A stretch of 64,000 nucleotides of DNA from an uncultured Paracoccaceae bacterium (GTDB lineage Bacteria > Pseudomonadota > Alphaproteobacteria > Rhodobacterales > Rhodobacteraceae): assembly GCA_947496535.1 (NCBI GenBank), contig CANMDE010000001.1, positions 124,001 to 188,000 on the forward strand. The letters are read 5' to 3'. A program made the position numbers and the translations under genes. Positions 54,818 to 63,246 of this stretch are shown in pieces. The notes below the pieces were generated by a model. That model was given only the letters and a program-made list of their open reading frames with translations. It had not been told where the DNA came from and made no database searches. Positions within the stretch are counted from its first letter, which is position 1. Each line of letters starts with the position of its first letter.

Positions 54818-55297
54818 ATGGATATCTGGCTGTTTTTGATGTTTCTCGCCGCGTGCGTCGGGGCGGGTGCGACGGGTGCGATGTTCCCCCCAGGGGAATG
54901 GTACGAAAAGCTGAGCAAGCCGTCATGGGTGCCGCCAAACTGGTTGTTCCCGGTCATGTGGACGACCATCTATCTGCTCATGTCCTTCGCCGGGGCGCGG
55001 GTCGCTGTGCTGGATGGCAACGGTTTCGCCATGGCGTTCTGGGCGATGCAAATCGCGTTCAACACGCTGTGGACGCCAATATTCTTTGGGCTGCGGCGGC
55101 TGAAAGGCGCGCTGCCGGTGATGGGCGCGCTATGGGTCGCCGTACTTGGCTGTACGATCACTCATTGGCAATTGGATGTCTGGGCCGGTCTGGCGTTTGT
55201 GCCGTATCTGATCTGGGTGAGCGTGGCGGGAGTGTTGAACCTGTCGGTCGCTCGGCTGAACCCTGATGTGGAGGCGTTGGATGTCGGAAAAATTTGA
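54818..55297 (+). CDS. tspO: Tryptophan-rich sensory protein TspO
   Basis: 159 residues with five membrane helices and many Trp/aromatic residues. The motif PPGEWYEKLSKPSWVPPNWLF (partly shown) is diagnostic of the TspO/MBR family. In R. sphaeroides TspO affects tetrapyrrole handling and tunes expression of photosynthesis genes; here it follows crtIB, the same order. Outer- or inner-membrane placement cannot be decided by sequence alone. Confidence 0.95.
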   Translation: MDIWLFLMFLAACVGAGATGAMFPPGEWYEKLSKPSWVPPNWLFPVMWTTIYLLMSFAGARVAVLDGNGFAMAFWAMQIAFNTLWTPIFFGLRRLKGALPVMGALWVAVLGCTITHWQLDVWAGLAFVPYLIWVSVAGVLNLSVARLNPDVEALDVGKI

Positions 55298-55428
55298 TTT
55301 AGAAATTTCGTAACTCATCACCTGCAGATAAAGCAAAAATGCCTGTAGTTATGGGACGTCGCCGATAGATGAGCTGCCCTGATGAAGTTAGCTGACAGCC
55401 GATATCTAAGTAGCCTCTAATTATTTTC

Positions 55429-55513
55429 GGGCGGCTCGACTATTGGCGAAGGTCGGAGACTGTAAATCTTTCGGAAAGTCCCTGTGCTGGTTCGAATCCA
55501 GCCCAGCCCACCA
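55429..55513 (+). tRNA. Degenerate tRNA-Tyr(GUA)-like gene, possibly a pseudo-tRNA
   Basis: 85 bases including CCA, the size of a bacterial class II tRNA-Tyr. The anticodon loop CTGTAAA gives GUA, the T-arm GCTGG-TTCGAAT-CCAGC is perfect, the variable arm can pair GGA/TCC, and the D-arm shows GAC/GTC with A14 and GG18-19. Defects: the acceptor stem GGGCGGC/CCAGCCC has mismatches at pairs 5-68 and 7-66, position 26 seems absent, and the anticodon stem has two G-T pairs. It could be a relic, an integration-site remnant or a divergent functional copy. Confidence 0.5.
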
Positions 55514-55578
55514 CTTTCGTTATTTGGGCTTAGGTCGATCCCTCTTGAACCTCCCTGCAAACGGTGAAACCATTGGGG

Positions 55579-57375
55579 ATGGAACTACACTTCAAATCTT
55601 GGGCTGAGTCGGCCCCTCATTTGGTCGCTGTCGCTGCGGGTCGTACACCCGCAGATACCGTCATTCGCGGTGGCAGACTGGTCAACGTCCATACTCGCGA
55701 AATCCTTGACTGGCAGGTGGCCATTACCGTCGGGCGTTTTGCCTATATCGGGCCGGATGCATCCCATTGTATTGACACTGACACCCGCATCATCGACGCC
55801 GAAAACCGCTATCTGATCCCGGGTCTTTGTGACGGCCATATGCATATCGAAAGCGGGATGCTGACCCCTGCGGAATTCGCCGCCGCCGTCATCCCCCACG
55901 GCACGACCACTATGTTCACTGACCCGCATGAGATCGCCAATGTGCTGGGCCTGTCCGGTGTGCGGATGATGCATGACGAAGCACTCATGCAGCCGATCAA
56001 TATCTACACACAGATGCCATCCTGCGCCCCTTCAGCCCCCGGTCTGGAGACGACAGGTTTCGAGATTACAGCAGAGGACGTGGCCGAGGCGATGGGCTGG
56101 CCCGGCATCATCGGTCTGGGCGAGATGATGAATTTTCCGGGTGTGATTAACGGCGATCCACAGATGCTGGCAGAGATGGCGGCGACCATGAATGCCGGCA
56201 AGACGGTCGGTGGGCATTATGCTTCACCCGATAAGGGGATAGCGTTCAGCGCCTATGTCGCCGGTGGGGCCGCTGACGATCACGAGGGCACAGCAGAGGC
56301 TGATGCGATTGCCCGAGCCCGTAACGGGATGAAGTCGATGATGCGACTTGGGTCGGCCTGGTATGATGTGGAAAGTCAGATTACCGCAGTCACGGAAAAG
56401 GGTCTCGACCCGCGCAACTTCATTCTCTGCACGGATGATTGCATGGCGGGCACGCTGGTGAATGATGGGCATATGAACCGGGTGGTACGCCATGCGATTG
56501 ACTGCGGCTGCGACCCGCTGGTGGCCCTGCAAATGGCGACGATCAATACGGCCACACATTTCGGGTTGGAGCGGGAATTGGGGTCGATTGCCCCGGGGCG
56601 GCGGGCCGATGTGATCCTGACGTCTGATCTGAATACCTTGCCGATTGAGCATGTCATCGCACGCGGTCAGACAGTCGCGATAGATGGTAAAATAACCATG
56701 GACTGCCCGCATTACGATTGGCCTCAAGAGGCGCGGCAGACGGTGCATACGGGCAAGACGCTGAACGCTGGCGACTTTGGTATCCCCGCCCCCGATGGAG
56801 CCAATGCAGTGACAGCCAAGGTCATCGGCGTCGTCGAAAATCAAGCCCCGACCGAAGCATTGACCGCCGAGCTGCCCGTTGTGGAAGGCCTGGTCGAAGG
56901 GCAAGGCGACACCTACCAGATCGCGTTGGTTGAAAGGCATCGTGGTACAGGCAATGTGACAAACGGGTTCGTGTCAGGCTTTGGGTACACGGGCAACATG
57001 GCCATCGCCTCGACCGTGGCCCATGACAGCCATCATATGATTGTCGTTGGGACTGACCGCGATTGCATGGCCGAAGCGGCCAATCGGCTGGGCGAGGTCG
57101 GCGGAGGTGTTACCGTCTGGAAAGATGGTCAGGAACTCGCTCTGATCGAACTGCCCATTGCAGGCCTGATGTCCGACCGCCCAGCCGCAGAAGTTGCGTT
57201 CAAAGCAGACGAGATGGTCGCCGCCATGGCGGCTTGCGGCTGCACATTGAACAACGCCTACATGCAGCACTCGCTGCTGGCACTCGTTGTCATCCCGGCT
57301 TTACGGATCTCTGATCTGGGGTTGGTGGATGTCACAAAATTCGAAATGACAAAATTATTTGAGGAAGACGCATGA
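55579..57375 (+). CDS. ade: Adenine deaminase
   Basis: About 598 residues, the family's usual length. Amidohydrolase that converts adenine to hypoxanthine and ammonia, using a divalent metal centre. DGHMHIESGMLTP (about 87-99) carries the first metal histidines, and ILCTDDCMAGTLVNDGHM (about 280-297) the catalytic aspartate region. ATG 55579 (MELHFKSWAE) fits the family; GTG 55564 would add five residues. It overlaps amn as ATGA, so both purine-salvage enzymes are made together: amn releases adenine from AMP and this enzyme deaminates it. Confidence 0.95.
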   Translation: MELHFKSWAESAPHLVAVAAGRTPADTVIRGGRLVNVHTREILDWQVAITVGRFAYIGPDASHCIDTDTRIIDAENRYLIPGLCDGHMHIESGMLTPAEFAAAVIPHGTTTMFTDPHEIANVLGLSGVRMMHDEALMQPINIYTQMPSCAPSAPGLETTGFEITAEDVAEAMGWPGIIGLGEMMNFPGVINGDPQMLAEMAATMNAGKTVGGHYASPDKGIAFSAYVAGGAADDHEGTAEADAIARARNGMKSMMRLGSAWYDVESQITAVTEKGLDPRNFILCTDDCMAGTLVNDGHMNRVVRHAIDCGCDPLVALQMATINTATHFGLERELGSIAPGRRADVILTSDLNTLPIEHVIARGQTVAIDGKITMDCPHYDWPQEARQTVHTGKTLNAGDFGIPAPDGANAVTAKVIGVVENQAPTEALTAELPVVEGLVEGQGDTYQIALVERHRGTGNVTNGFVSGFGYTGNMAIASTVAHDSHHMIVVGTDRDCMAEAANRLGEVGGGVTVWKDGQELALIELPIAGLMSDRPAAEVAFKADEMVAAMAACGCTLNNAYMQHSLLALVVIPALRISDLGLVDVTKFEMTKLFEEDA

Positions 57376-58853
57376 ATATCGCGCAGCAAGTCGACGTCCG
57401 CACGCCGGGCATCCCAAAACCAGAAGCCTTCACCGATGCAGCCAAGGCTGTCGCTCGACTGCGGGAGCTTTATGACACAGCCGTCCAGTTCCTGTCCGAG
57501 AATTTCGAGGCGGCCTTGAACGGCGGGCAGCCCGACACGCGGGTACGGGCCTTTTACCCCGAAATCCGCCTGACTACGACAACCTATGCCAAGACTGACA
57601 CGCGCCTGTCATTTGGCCATGTAGCTGAACCTGGGACATATGCGACAACGGTCACACGGCCGGATCTGTTTGCATCTTATCTCGAACAGCAGATTGGCCT
57701 TCTGATCAAAAGCCACGGTGTGCCTGTTATCATCGGCGCCTCCGATACGGTGATGCCCGTCCACTTCGCCGCTGCGAACGATCCCGGCCTGACTGTGCCG
57801 CAGGAAGGATCAATGGAATTCAACTTGCGGGACAATTTTGACGTACCTGATCTGAGCACCACTCATGACTCCATCGTGAATGGTGAAGAGTTCACCTATC
57901 CCGACGGTGCCAGGCCTCTTGCTCCGTTTACCGCGCAGCGGATCGACTACTCGCTAGCCCGTCTGCAGCATTACACTGCGACAGCCGCGGAGCATTTCCA
58001 AAACCATGTGCTATTCACCAACTACCAGTTCTATGTGGAAGAGTTCGAGGCTTACGCGCGTCACATGCTCGCCGACCCCGACAGCGGATATACAAGCTTT
58101 GTCAGCACCGGGAATGTCGAGATCACGGATGCTGACGCTCCCATTGCGACACCAGCCAAGCTGCCGCAGATGCCGACCTATCACCTAAAGAGGCCAGATG
58201 GTGGTGGGATCACCTTGGTCAATATCGGGGTAGGACCGTCGAATGCGAAAACGGCGACGGACCATATCGCGGTGTTGCGGCCTCATGCGTGGTTGATGGT
58301 GGGGCATTGCGCAGGGCTGCGGAATTCACAGCGTCTTGGAGATTTCGTGCTGGCACACGCCTACCTTCGCGAAGATCACGTGCTGGATGACGATCTGCCA
58401 GTCTGGATTCCTATCCCAGCCCTTGCTGAAATCCAGATCGCACTGGAAACGGCCGTGGCCGACGTCACCGAGTTGGAAGGGTACGAGCTGAAGCGGATCA
58501 TGCGGACCGGGACGGTCGCTACCATTGACAACCGGAACTGGGAACTGCGCGAACATGCAGGCCCGGTCGCCCGATTGTCCCAGTCAAGGGCCATCGCGCT
58601 GGATATGGAAAGTGCGACCATTGCGGCGAACGGATACCGGTTCCGCGTGCCTTATGGGACGCTACTTTGCGTCAGTGATAAGCCGCTTCATGGAGAACTG
58701 AAATTGCCTGGAATGGCCTCAAATTTCTATAAAACACAGGTAGCCGCACATTTGATGATAGGTATACGAGCGATGGAAAGACTGCGCGAAATGCCCCTCG
58801 AACGCATCCACAGCCGCAAATTGCGTAGCTTTGAAGAGACAGCTTTCCTTTAA
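57372..58853 (+). CDS. amn: AMP nucleosidase
   Basis: 493 residues. Hydrolyses AMP to adenine and ribose 5-phosphate. An N-terminal AMP-nucleosidase-specific domain (about 1-170) precedes the nucleoside-phosphorylase-like catalytic domain, with VNIGVGPSNAKTATDHIAVLRP (in part), MVGHCAGLRNSQRLGDFVLA (about 304-323) and the late ALDMESATIAANG motif (about 413), which holds the ribose/base-binding Met-Glu and catalytic acid region. The start overlaps the ade stop. Confidence 0.95.
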   Translation: MNIAQQVDVRTPGIPKPEAFTDAAKAVARLRELYDTAVQFLSENFEAALNGGQPDTRVRAFYPEIRLTTTTYAKTDTRLSFGHVAEPGTYATTVTRPDLFASYLEQQIGLLIKSHGVPVIIGASDTVMPVHFAAANDPGLTVPQEGSMEFNLRDNFDVPDLSTTHDSIVNGEEFTYPDGARPLAPFTAQRIDYSLARLQHYTATAAEHFQNHVLFTNYQFYVEEFEAYARHMLADPDSGYTSFVSTGNVEITDADAPIATPAKLPQMPTYHLKRPDGGGITLVNIGVGPSNAKTATDHIAVLRPHAWLMVGHCAGLRNSQRLGDFVLAHAYLREDHVLDDDLPVWIPIPALAEIQIALETAVADVTELEGYELKRIMRTGTVATIDNRNWELREHAGPVARLSQSRAIALDMESATIAANGYRFRVPYGTLLCVSDKPLHGELKLPGMASNFYKTQVAAHLMIGIRAMERLREMPLERIHSRKLRSFEETAFL

Positions 58854-58986
58854 AACGGCAAAAAACACCGCAAAACCCGTTATTTTTACTTGAAATGTCC
58901 CTCTAATCGTTGTGGTGTCCCACAACATACCGTTATATGAGCGGGTAATGGCCCAACTGCTTGGGTGAACGAGGGAGACCAGTAAA

Positions 58987-59277
58987 ATGGCGACAAAACC
59001 AATGACAAAGGCGCAGCTGGTTGCTGCATTGGCCGACGAAACAGGCATGGACAAGAAAGCCGCAGGCTCTGCGCTGGACGCCGTGACTGGCATTATCACC
59101 AAAGAAGTGGCTGGCGGCGGTGCCGTAACACTTCCCGGTGTTGGCAAAATCTACTGCCGCGAGCGGCCGGAGCGCATGGTGCGCAACCCTGCCACTGGTG
59201 AGCAAATCAAGAAAGACGCTGACAAGGTTGTCAAAATGACAATCGCCAAGGCGCTGAAGGATAGCGTGAACGGCTAA
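58987..59277 (+). CDS. HU-family DNA-binding protein
   Basis: 96 residues. Small basic nucleoid protein: helices about 7-45 (KAQLVAALADETGMDKKAAG), then a beta-arm region (TLPGVGKIYCRERPERMVRNPATGEQ) with the intercalating Pro in RNP. It is of the short alphaproteobacterial HU-like type. It probably bends and compacts DNA as a dimer. A ribosome site GAGGGAG precedes the ATG, and a terminator-like hairpin follows at 59316. Confidence 0.93.
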   Translation: MATKPMTKAQLVAALADETGMDKKAAGSALDAVTGIITKEVAGGGAVTLPGVGKIYCRERPERMVRNPATGEQIKKDADKVVKMTIAKALKDSVNG

Positions 59278-59315
59278 TTGCGTTGGGGCTACGGCCTCAC
59301 ATAATGTGCTGCGAG

Positions 59316-59346
59316 GGTCACCCGAATGGGTGGCCTTTGTTGTTTG
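59316..59346 (+). terminator. Rho-independent terminator after the HU gene
   Basis: An eight-bp stem GGTCACCC/GGGTGGCC with one T-G wobble and a GAAT loop is followed by TTTGTTGTTTG, a T-rich but interrupted tract. It lies about 40 bases past the HU stop. Confidence 0.7.
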
Positions 59347-59486
59347 TAGTGTCTGTCCAATTGCGGATGATTTTTTGTTCTCTATTGCGTGGCGGTATCT
59401 AAGTACGACGCTTTGAGGCGAACAAAACCCGCTTTACCTTCCCCGTTCCGCCGGGTCACATAGCGTCAAGTCAAACGGAGGCTACG

Positions 59487-60965
59487 ATGCTCGACGAAAC
59501 CACTAACCTCAAATCTATGCTGACGCGTCCTGATTTACTGTGTGAGGCCGCATTCTTGAGTGGCGACTGGGTGCAGGCCCAAAACGGCAATACCTTCGAC
59601 GTGACCAACCCCGCCAGAGGTGACGTGATCGCAAAAATCCCCGATCTTAGCCGCGAAGAAGTTGCCACAGCAATTACTGCTGCTGAGATGGCCCAAAAAC
59701 CCTGGGCCGCCCGCCCGGCCAAGGAGCGGGCGCAGATATTGCGCAGTTGGTACGATCTGATGATGGCTAATCAGGAAGACCTCGCCATCATCATGACCGC
59801 AGAACAAGGCAAACCGCTGGCCGAAGCGCGGGGCGAAGTCGCCTATGGTGCGTCCTTTGTGGAATGGTTCGGGGAAGAGGCCAAGCGCGTTTATGGCGAA
59901 ACTGTCCCCGGTCATATGGCTGACAAAAGGATTACAGTCATCAAGCAGCCCATCGGGGTTGCCGCCGGCATTACTCCCTGGAACTTCCCCAACGCGATGA
60001 TAGCGCGCAAGGTTGCGCCTGCGCTTGCGGCTGGTTGCGCTTTTGTGGTGCGTCCTGCGTCACAAACCCCTCTATCGGCCCTTGCAATGGCGAAGCTGGC
60101 GGAAGAAGCGGGTGTGCCCAAGGGCCTGTTTTCGGTCGTTACCTCGAACGCAGCCTCTGACATCGGCAAGGAATTCTGCGAAAACCCCATTGTGCGCAAA
60201 TTGACCTTCACAGGATCGACCGAGGTCGGGCGCATCCTGCTGAGACAGGCCGCCGATCAGGTGATGAAATGCTCCATGGAACTGGGCGGCAACGCACCAT
60301 TTATTGTCTTTGATGACGCGGATCTCGACGCGGCCGTGGAGGGGGCCATCGCCTGTAAATTCCGCAACAATGGGCAAACATGTGTCTGCGCAAACCGGAT
60401 ATACGTCCAGAAAGGTGCCTATGATGCCTTTGCGGAAAAACTAAAGGTAGCGGTTGAGAAGTTGAAAGTCGGTGACGGCCTCACAGATGCTACCACGCTT
60501 GGCCCGTTGATCGAACCAGCAGCGGTAGACAAAGTACAAGAACACCTCGCTGATGCACTATCGAAGGGTGGCAAAATCCTCACTGGTGGCAAGCCCCATG
60601 CATTTGGGGGACTGTTTTTCGAACCAACAATCGTCACCAAAGCCAATAAGGACATGATGGTCAGTACGGATGAAACTTTTGGTCCCTTCGCACCGCTTTT
60701 CATGTTTGAGGATGAAGACGACGTTATCGCGCAAGCCAACGATACGATCTTTGGGCTCGCATCGTATTTTTACGCCAAAGACCTTGCCCGCGTCACCAAA
60801 GTGGCTGAGGCGCTGGAATATGGTATCGTCGGCGTGAACACTGGTATCATTTCGACTGAAGTGGCGCCCTTTGGCGGAGTCAAGCAGTCTGGTCTTGGGC
60901 GTGAAGGCAGCCGACATGGAATCGAGGATTATCTTGAGATGAAATATATCTGTGCGAGTGTTTGA
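59487..60965 (+). CDS. gabD: NAD(P)-dependent succinate-semialdehyde dehydrogenase-like
   Basis: 492 residues. Aldehyde dehydrogenase superfamily with the GabD-type features GITPWNFPNAMIARKVAPAL (about 153-172), FTGSTEVGRIL (Rossmann loop, about 240), catalytic Glu in MELGGNAPF (about 265) and catalytic Cys in NNGQTCVCANR (about 298). It oxidises succinate semialdehyde to succinate, typically after GABA transamination; related aldehydes are possible. GGAGG precedes the ATG. No aminotransferase gene adjoins, so it stands alone. Confidence 0.9.
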   Translation: MLDETTNLKSMLTRPDLLCEAAFLSGDWVQAQNGNTFDVTNPARGDVIAKIPDLSREEVATAITAAEMAQKPWAARPAKERAQILRSWYDLMMANQEDLAIIMTAEQGKPLAEARGEVAYGASFVEWFGEEAKRVYGETVPGHMADKRITVIKQPIGVAAGITPWNFPNAMIARKVAPALAAGCAFVVRPASQTPLSALAMAKLAEEAGVPKGLFSVVTSNAASDIGKEFCENPIVRKLTFTGSTEVGRILLRQAADQVMKCSMELGGNAPFIVFDDADLDAAVEGAIACKFRNNGQTCVCANRIYVQKGAYDAFAEKLKVAVEKLKVGDGLTDATTLGPLIEPAAVDKVQEHLADALSKGGKILTGGKPHAFGGLFFEPTIVTKANKDMMVSTDETFGPFAPLFMFEDEDDVIAQANDTIFGLASYFYAKDLARVTKVAEALEYGIVGVNTGIISTEVAPFGGVKQSGLGREGSRHGIEDYLEMKYICASV

Positions 60966-61129
60966 CCGCTCCTCCGCGGAACATGCTTACCCGAAGTAAC
61001 TCATAACTTCTTGCAACAGAGCCAACCGAAATGCCGTCTTTCCATCGGCTTTTCGCAATTTTTGTTGCAAGTTTGTCGGGTCTATCGTGTGAAGATATCG
61101 AAGAACTGCCCAGATAAAGGCCAATAGTC

Positions 61130-62080
61130 TTGCTTGTATCCATCGTTGTTCCTTGCATGAATGAAGAACAGTCCATCCCGCATTTGCTGGAAAGGCTGAC
61201 AAAGGTTATTGAACCTTGGAAAGACAGTGCGCAGATCATCCTGGTCGATGACGGGTCATCCGACGACACCTGGAAACTCATAAGCGAAGCTTCCGCACGC
61301 ATTCCACAACTGGTCGGCCTGAAGCTCTCTGCAAATCGCGGACACCAGATTGCTCTTACTGCCGGTCTTCTGGCTGCTAAAGGCGAGCGGATTTTCATGC
61401 TTGACGCCGACCTTCAAGACCCGCCGGAAGTCCTCGGGGACATGATGTTGATGATGGACCGCGGCTATGACGTTGTTTATGGGCGGCGGGTCTCGCGACG
61501 GGGAGAGACGGTTTTCAAACGTTTCACGGCCTATGTTTTCTACAGGCTGCTCAATCTGCTTTCCGACGTGCCTATCCCGAAAGATACGGGCGATTTTCGC
61601 TTGATCAGCAGGCGCGCCCTTGATGCAGTTCTCAGCATGCCTGAACGGGCACGGTTTGTGCGTGGGATGTTTGCATGGGCCGGCTTCAACCAGATTGGGT
61701 TGGAGTATGAACGAGACCCCCGCGCGCACGGCGTCACAAAGTACCCGTTTCGCGCCATGCTACGCTTTGCAATGGATGCTGTGACCAGCTTTTCTATCAG
61801 CCCATTACGATTTGCCACGAGACTTTCATTCTTCAGCCTTTTTGTGACCCTAATGATGAGCTTATACGTCGGTGGGTCGCTTGTTTTACATAATACTGCA
61901 CCTGGTTGGGCATCCACACTTCTCGCGGTCAGCTTCTTTTCCGGCATTCAGCTTCTCACGTTGGGCATTATGGGCGAATATATCGGTAGGTTATATGTGG
62001 AGGTAAAAAACCGACCACTTTACTTCGTCTCTGATGAGGTTGGTGAAACTCTGTCATCAAACACCGATAAACCTTCATGA
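61130..62080 (+). CDS. gtrB: Family 2 glycosyltransferase, GtrB/DPM-like
   Basis: 316 residues from TTG 61130. GT-A domain motifs VPCMNEEQSIPHLL, DDGSSDDTW and LDADLQDPPEV (about 93) are followed by two C-terminal membrane helices (about 233-255 and 263-288). By family it loads glucose or another sugar from a nucleotide donor onto undecaprenyl phosphate at the inner membrane. With the GtrA-like flippase overlapping its 3' end (ATGA) and the polytopic gene at the window end, it forms a Gtr-type glycosylation cassette. Confidence 0.9.
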   Translation: MLVSIVVPCMNEEQSIPHLLERLTKVIEPWKDSAQIILVDDGSSDDTWKLISEASARIPQLVGLKLSANRGHQIALTAGLLAAKGERIFMLDADLQDPPEVLGDMMLMMDRGYDVVYGRRVSRRGETVFKRFTAYVFYRLLNLLSDVPIPKDTGDFRLISRRALDAVLSMPERARFVRGMFAWAGFNQIGLEYERDPRAHGVTKYPFRAMLRFAMDAVTSFSISPLRFATRLSFFSLFVTLMMSLYVGGSLVLHNTAPGWASTLLAVSFFSGIQLLTLGIMGEYIGRLYVEVKNRPLYFVSDEVGETLSSNTDKPS

Positions 62081-62466
62081 CGCTGATCTCCCAAACGCAA
62101 TGGCTTCGCTTCGCGATTGTCGGTTTAGTGGTTGCGGCTACTTATATTGCTTTGTTTGTTGGGTTTTTGGCAATTGGAATGGGCCAGGCTCCAGCTAACG
62201 TGATTGCATTTCTGACAGCGGTGGGCATCCAGTACATTCTGCAAACTACGTGGACGTTTCGTCAAAAATTGGTTGAGCCGTTTCAAATGGCGCGCTTTGG
62301 CGTGACCATTATGCTTGGTGTTCTCGTTTCAACGTATATCACGGTCAAATTGGCGCCGTCCTGGGGATGGACGGACTGGTTTGCGGCATTTGTGGTTGCT
62401 GTTTTTTTGCCCGTTCAAAACTTTTTGTTGATGAAACTGTGGGTGTTCACACATCCAAATGAATGA
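62077..62466 (+). CDS. gtrA: GtrA-family membrane protein (flippase-like)
   Basis: 129 residues with four membrane helices. The GtrA signature RFAIVGLVVAATYIALFVGF (about 7-26) and FLTAVGIQYILQTTWTFRQ (about 47-65) are clear. Members are thought to flip undecaprenyl-phosphate-sugar across the inner membrane after GtrB acts. The ATG overlaps the gtrB stop; the methyltransferase gene starts directly after its stop. Confidence 0.9.
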   Translation: MTLISQTQWLRFAIVGLVVAATYIALFVGFLAIGMGQAPANVIAFLTAVGIQYILQTTWTFRQKLVEPFQMARFGVTIMLGVLVSTYITVKLAPSWGWTDWFAAFVVAVFLPVQNFLLMKLWVFTHPNE

Positions 62467-63246
62467 ATGGTGGCGCTGATGGCTCATACCTACTCGAACG
62501 AGTTCTTTGACTATATCGACTCCGGCGCGCGTACATCTGCCCGGCGGATGATTGAAACGATTCAGCCATGGCTGAACTCTCAAAGTGTTCTGGATCTCGG
62601 CAGCGGGCGTGGTGCCTGGCTTCAGGAATGGCGCGAGGCTGGGGTGACGGACGTATTAGGGATTGATGGCGACTACGTTGATCAAACAAGGCTGTCGATC
62701 CCGACTAAGCAGTTTCAGGTTGCGGACTTGACGCAGCCGGTGAAACTATCAAGGCGCTTTGATTTGGCCCAAAGTCTGGAAGTGGGTGAGCATTTGCCCA
62801 AATCGGCGGCGGAGGAGTTGGTAGACAGCTTAACCAGACACAGCGACCGTGTTCTATTTTCCGCGGCGGTGACTGGTCAGGGTGGCGAGTTCCACATTAA
62901 TGAACAACCTTTGTCGTTTTGGCAGGGCCTCTTTCGGGCGCGTGGCTACGCGGCCTTTGATTGTGTCCGACCTGCCTTAAAATACTCCCGAGAGGTTGAG
63001 CCTTGGTATCGCTACAACACAGTCCTTTACATGAACAAAGCCGGATGTGACGATTTGCCAGCCGAAGTAAAAGCTACTGAAATCGCCGAGGACCAAAGCG
63101 TTTCAAACGGGGGCAGTTTACCGTGGCAGGCGCGCCGCGCGGCGGTGTCAATGATGCCGCGGCCTTTAGTGACCAAGATCGCACAGGTCAGGGCCGCTGC
63201 TCTGGTCCGAAAAGCAAAAGCTCTGGAAGCCAGCGCGCAAAAATGA
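62467..63246 (+). CDS. Class I SAM-dependent methyltransferase in the Gtr cassette
   Basis: 259 residues. The SAM-binding motif VLDLGSGRGAWLQEWREAG (about 40-58), an acidic residue at the end of the second strand (LGIDGDYV) and the SLEVGEHLPKSAAEELVDSL segment mark a Rossmann methyltransferase. The target is unknown. Its place inside a Gtr-type cassette suggests methylation of a surface sugar, by inference. ATG 62479 is an alternative start four codons later. It overlaps the next gene by ATGA. Confidence 0.82.
   Translation: MVALMAHTYSNEFFDYIDSGARTSARRMIETIQPWLNSQSVLDLGSGRGAWLQEWREAGVTDVLGIDGDYVDQTRLSIPTKQFQVADLTQPVKLSRRFDLAQSLEVGEHLPKSAAEELVDSLTRHSDRVLFSAAVTGQGGEFHINEQPLSFWQGLFRARGYAAFDCVRPALKYSREVEPWYRYNTVLYMNKAGCDDLPAEVKATEIAEDQSVSNGGSLPWQARRAAVSMMPRPLVTKIAQVRAAALVRKAKALEASAQK

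Noticed and set aside
58854..58890. AACGG...CCGTT stem followed by Ts after amn
   Set aside because: Five-bp stem with a ~20-base loop is too weak to call a terminator.
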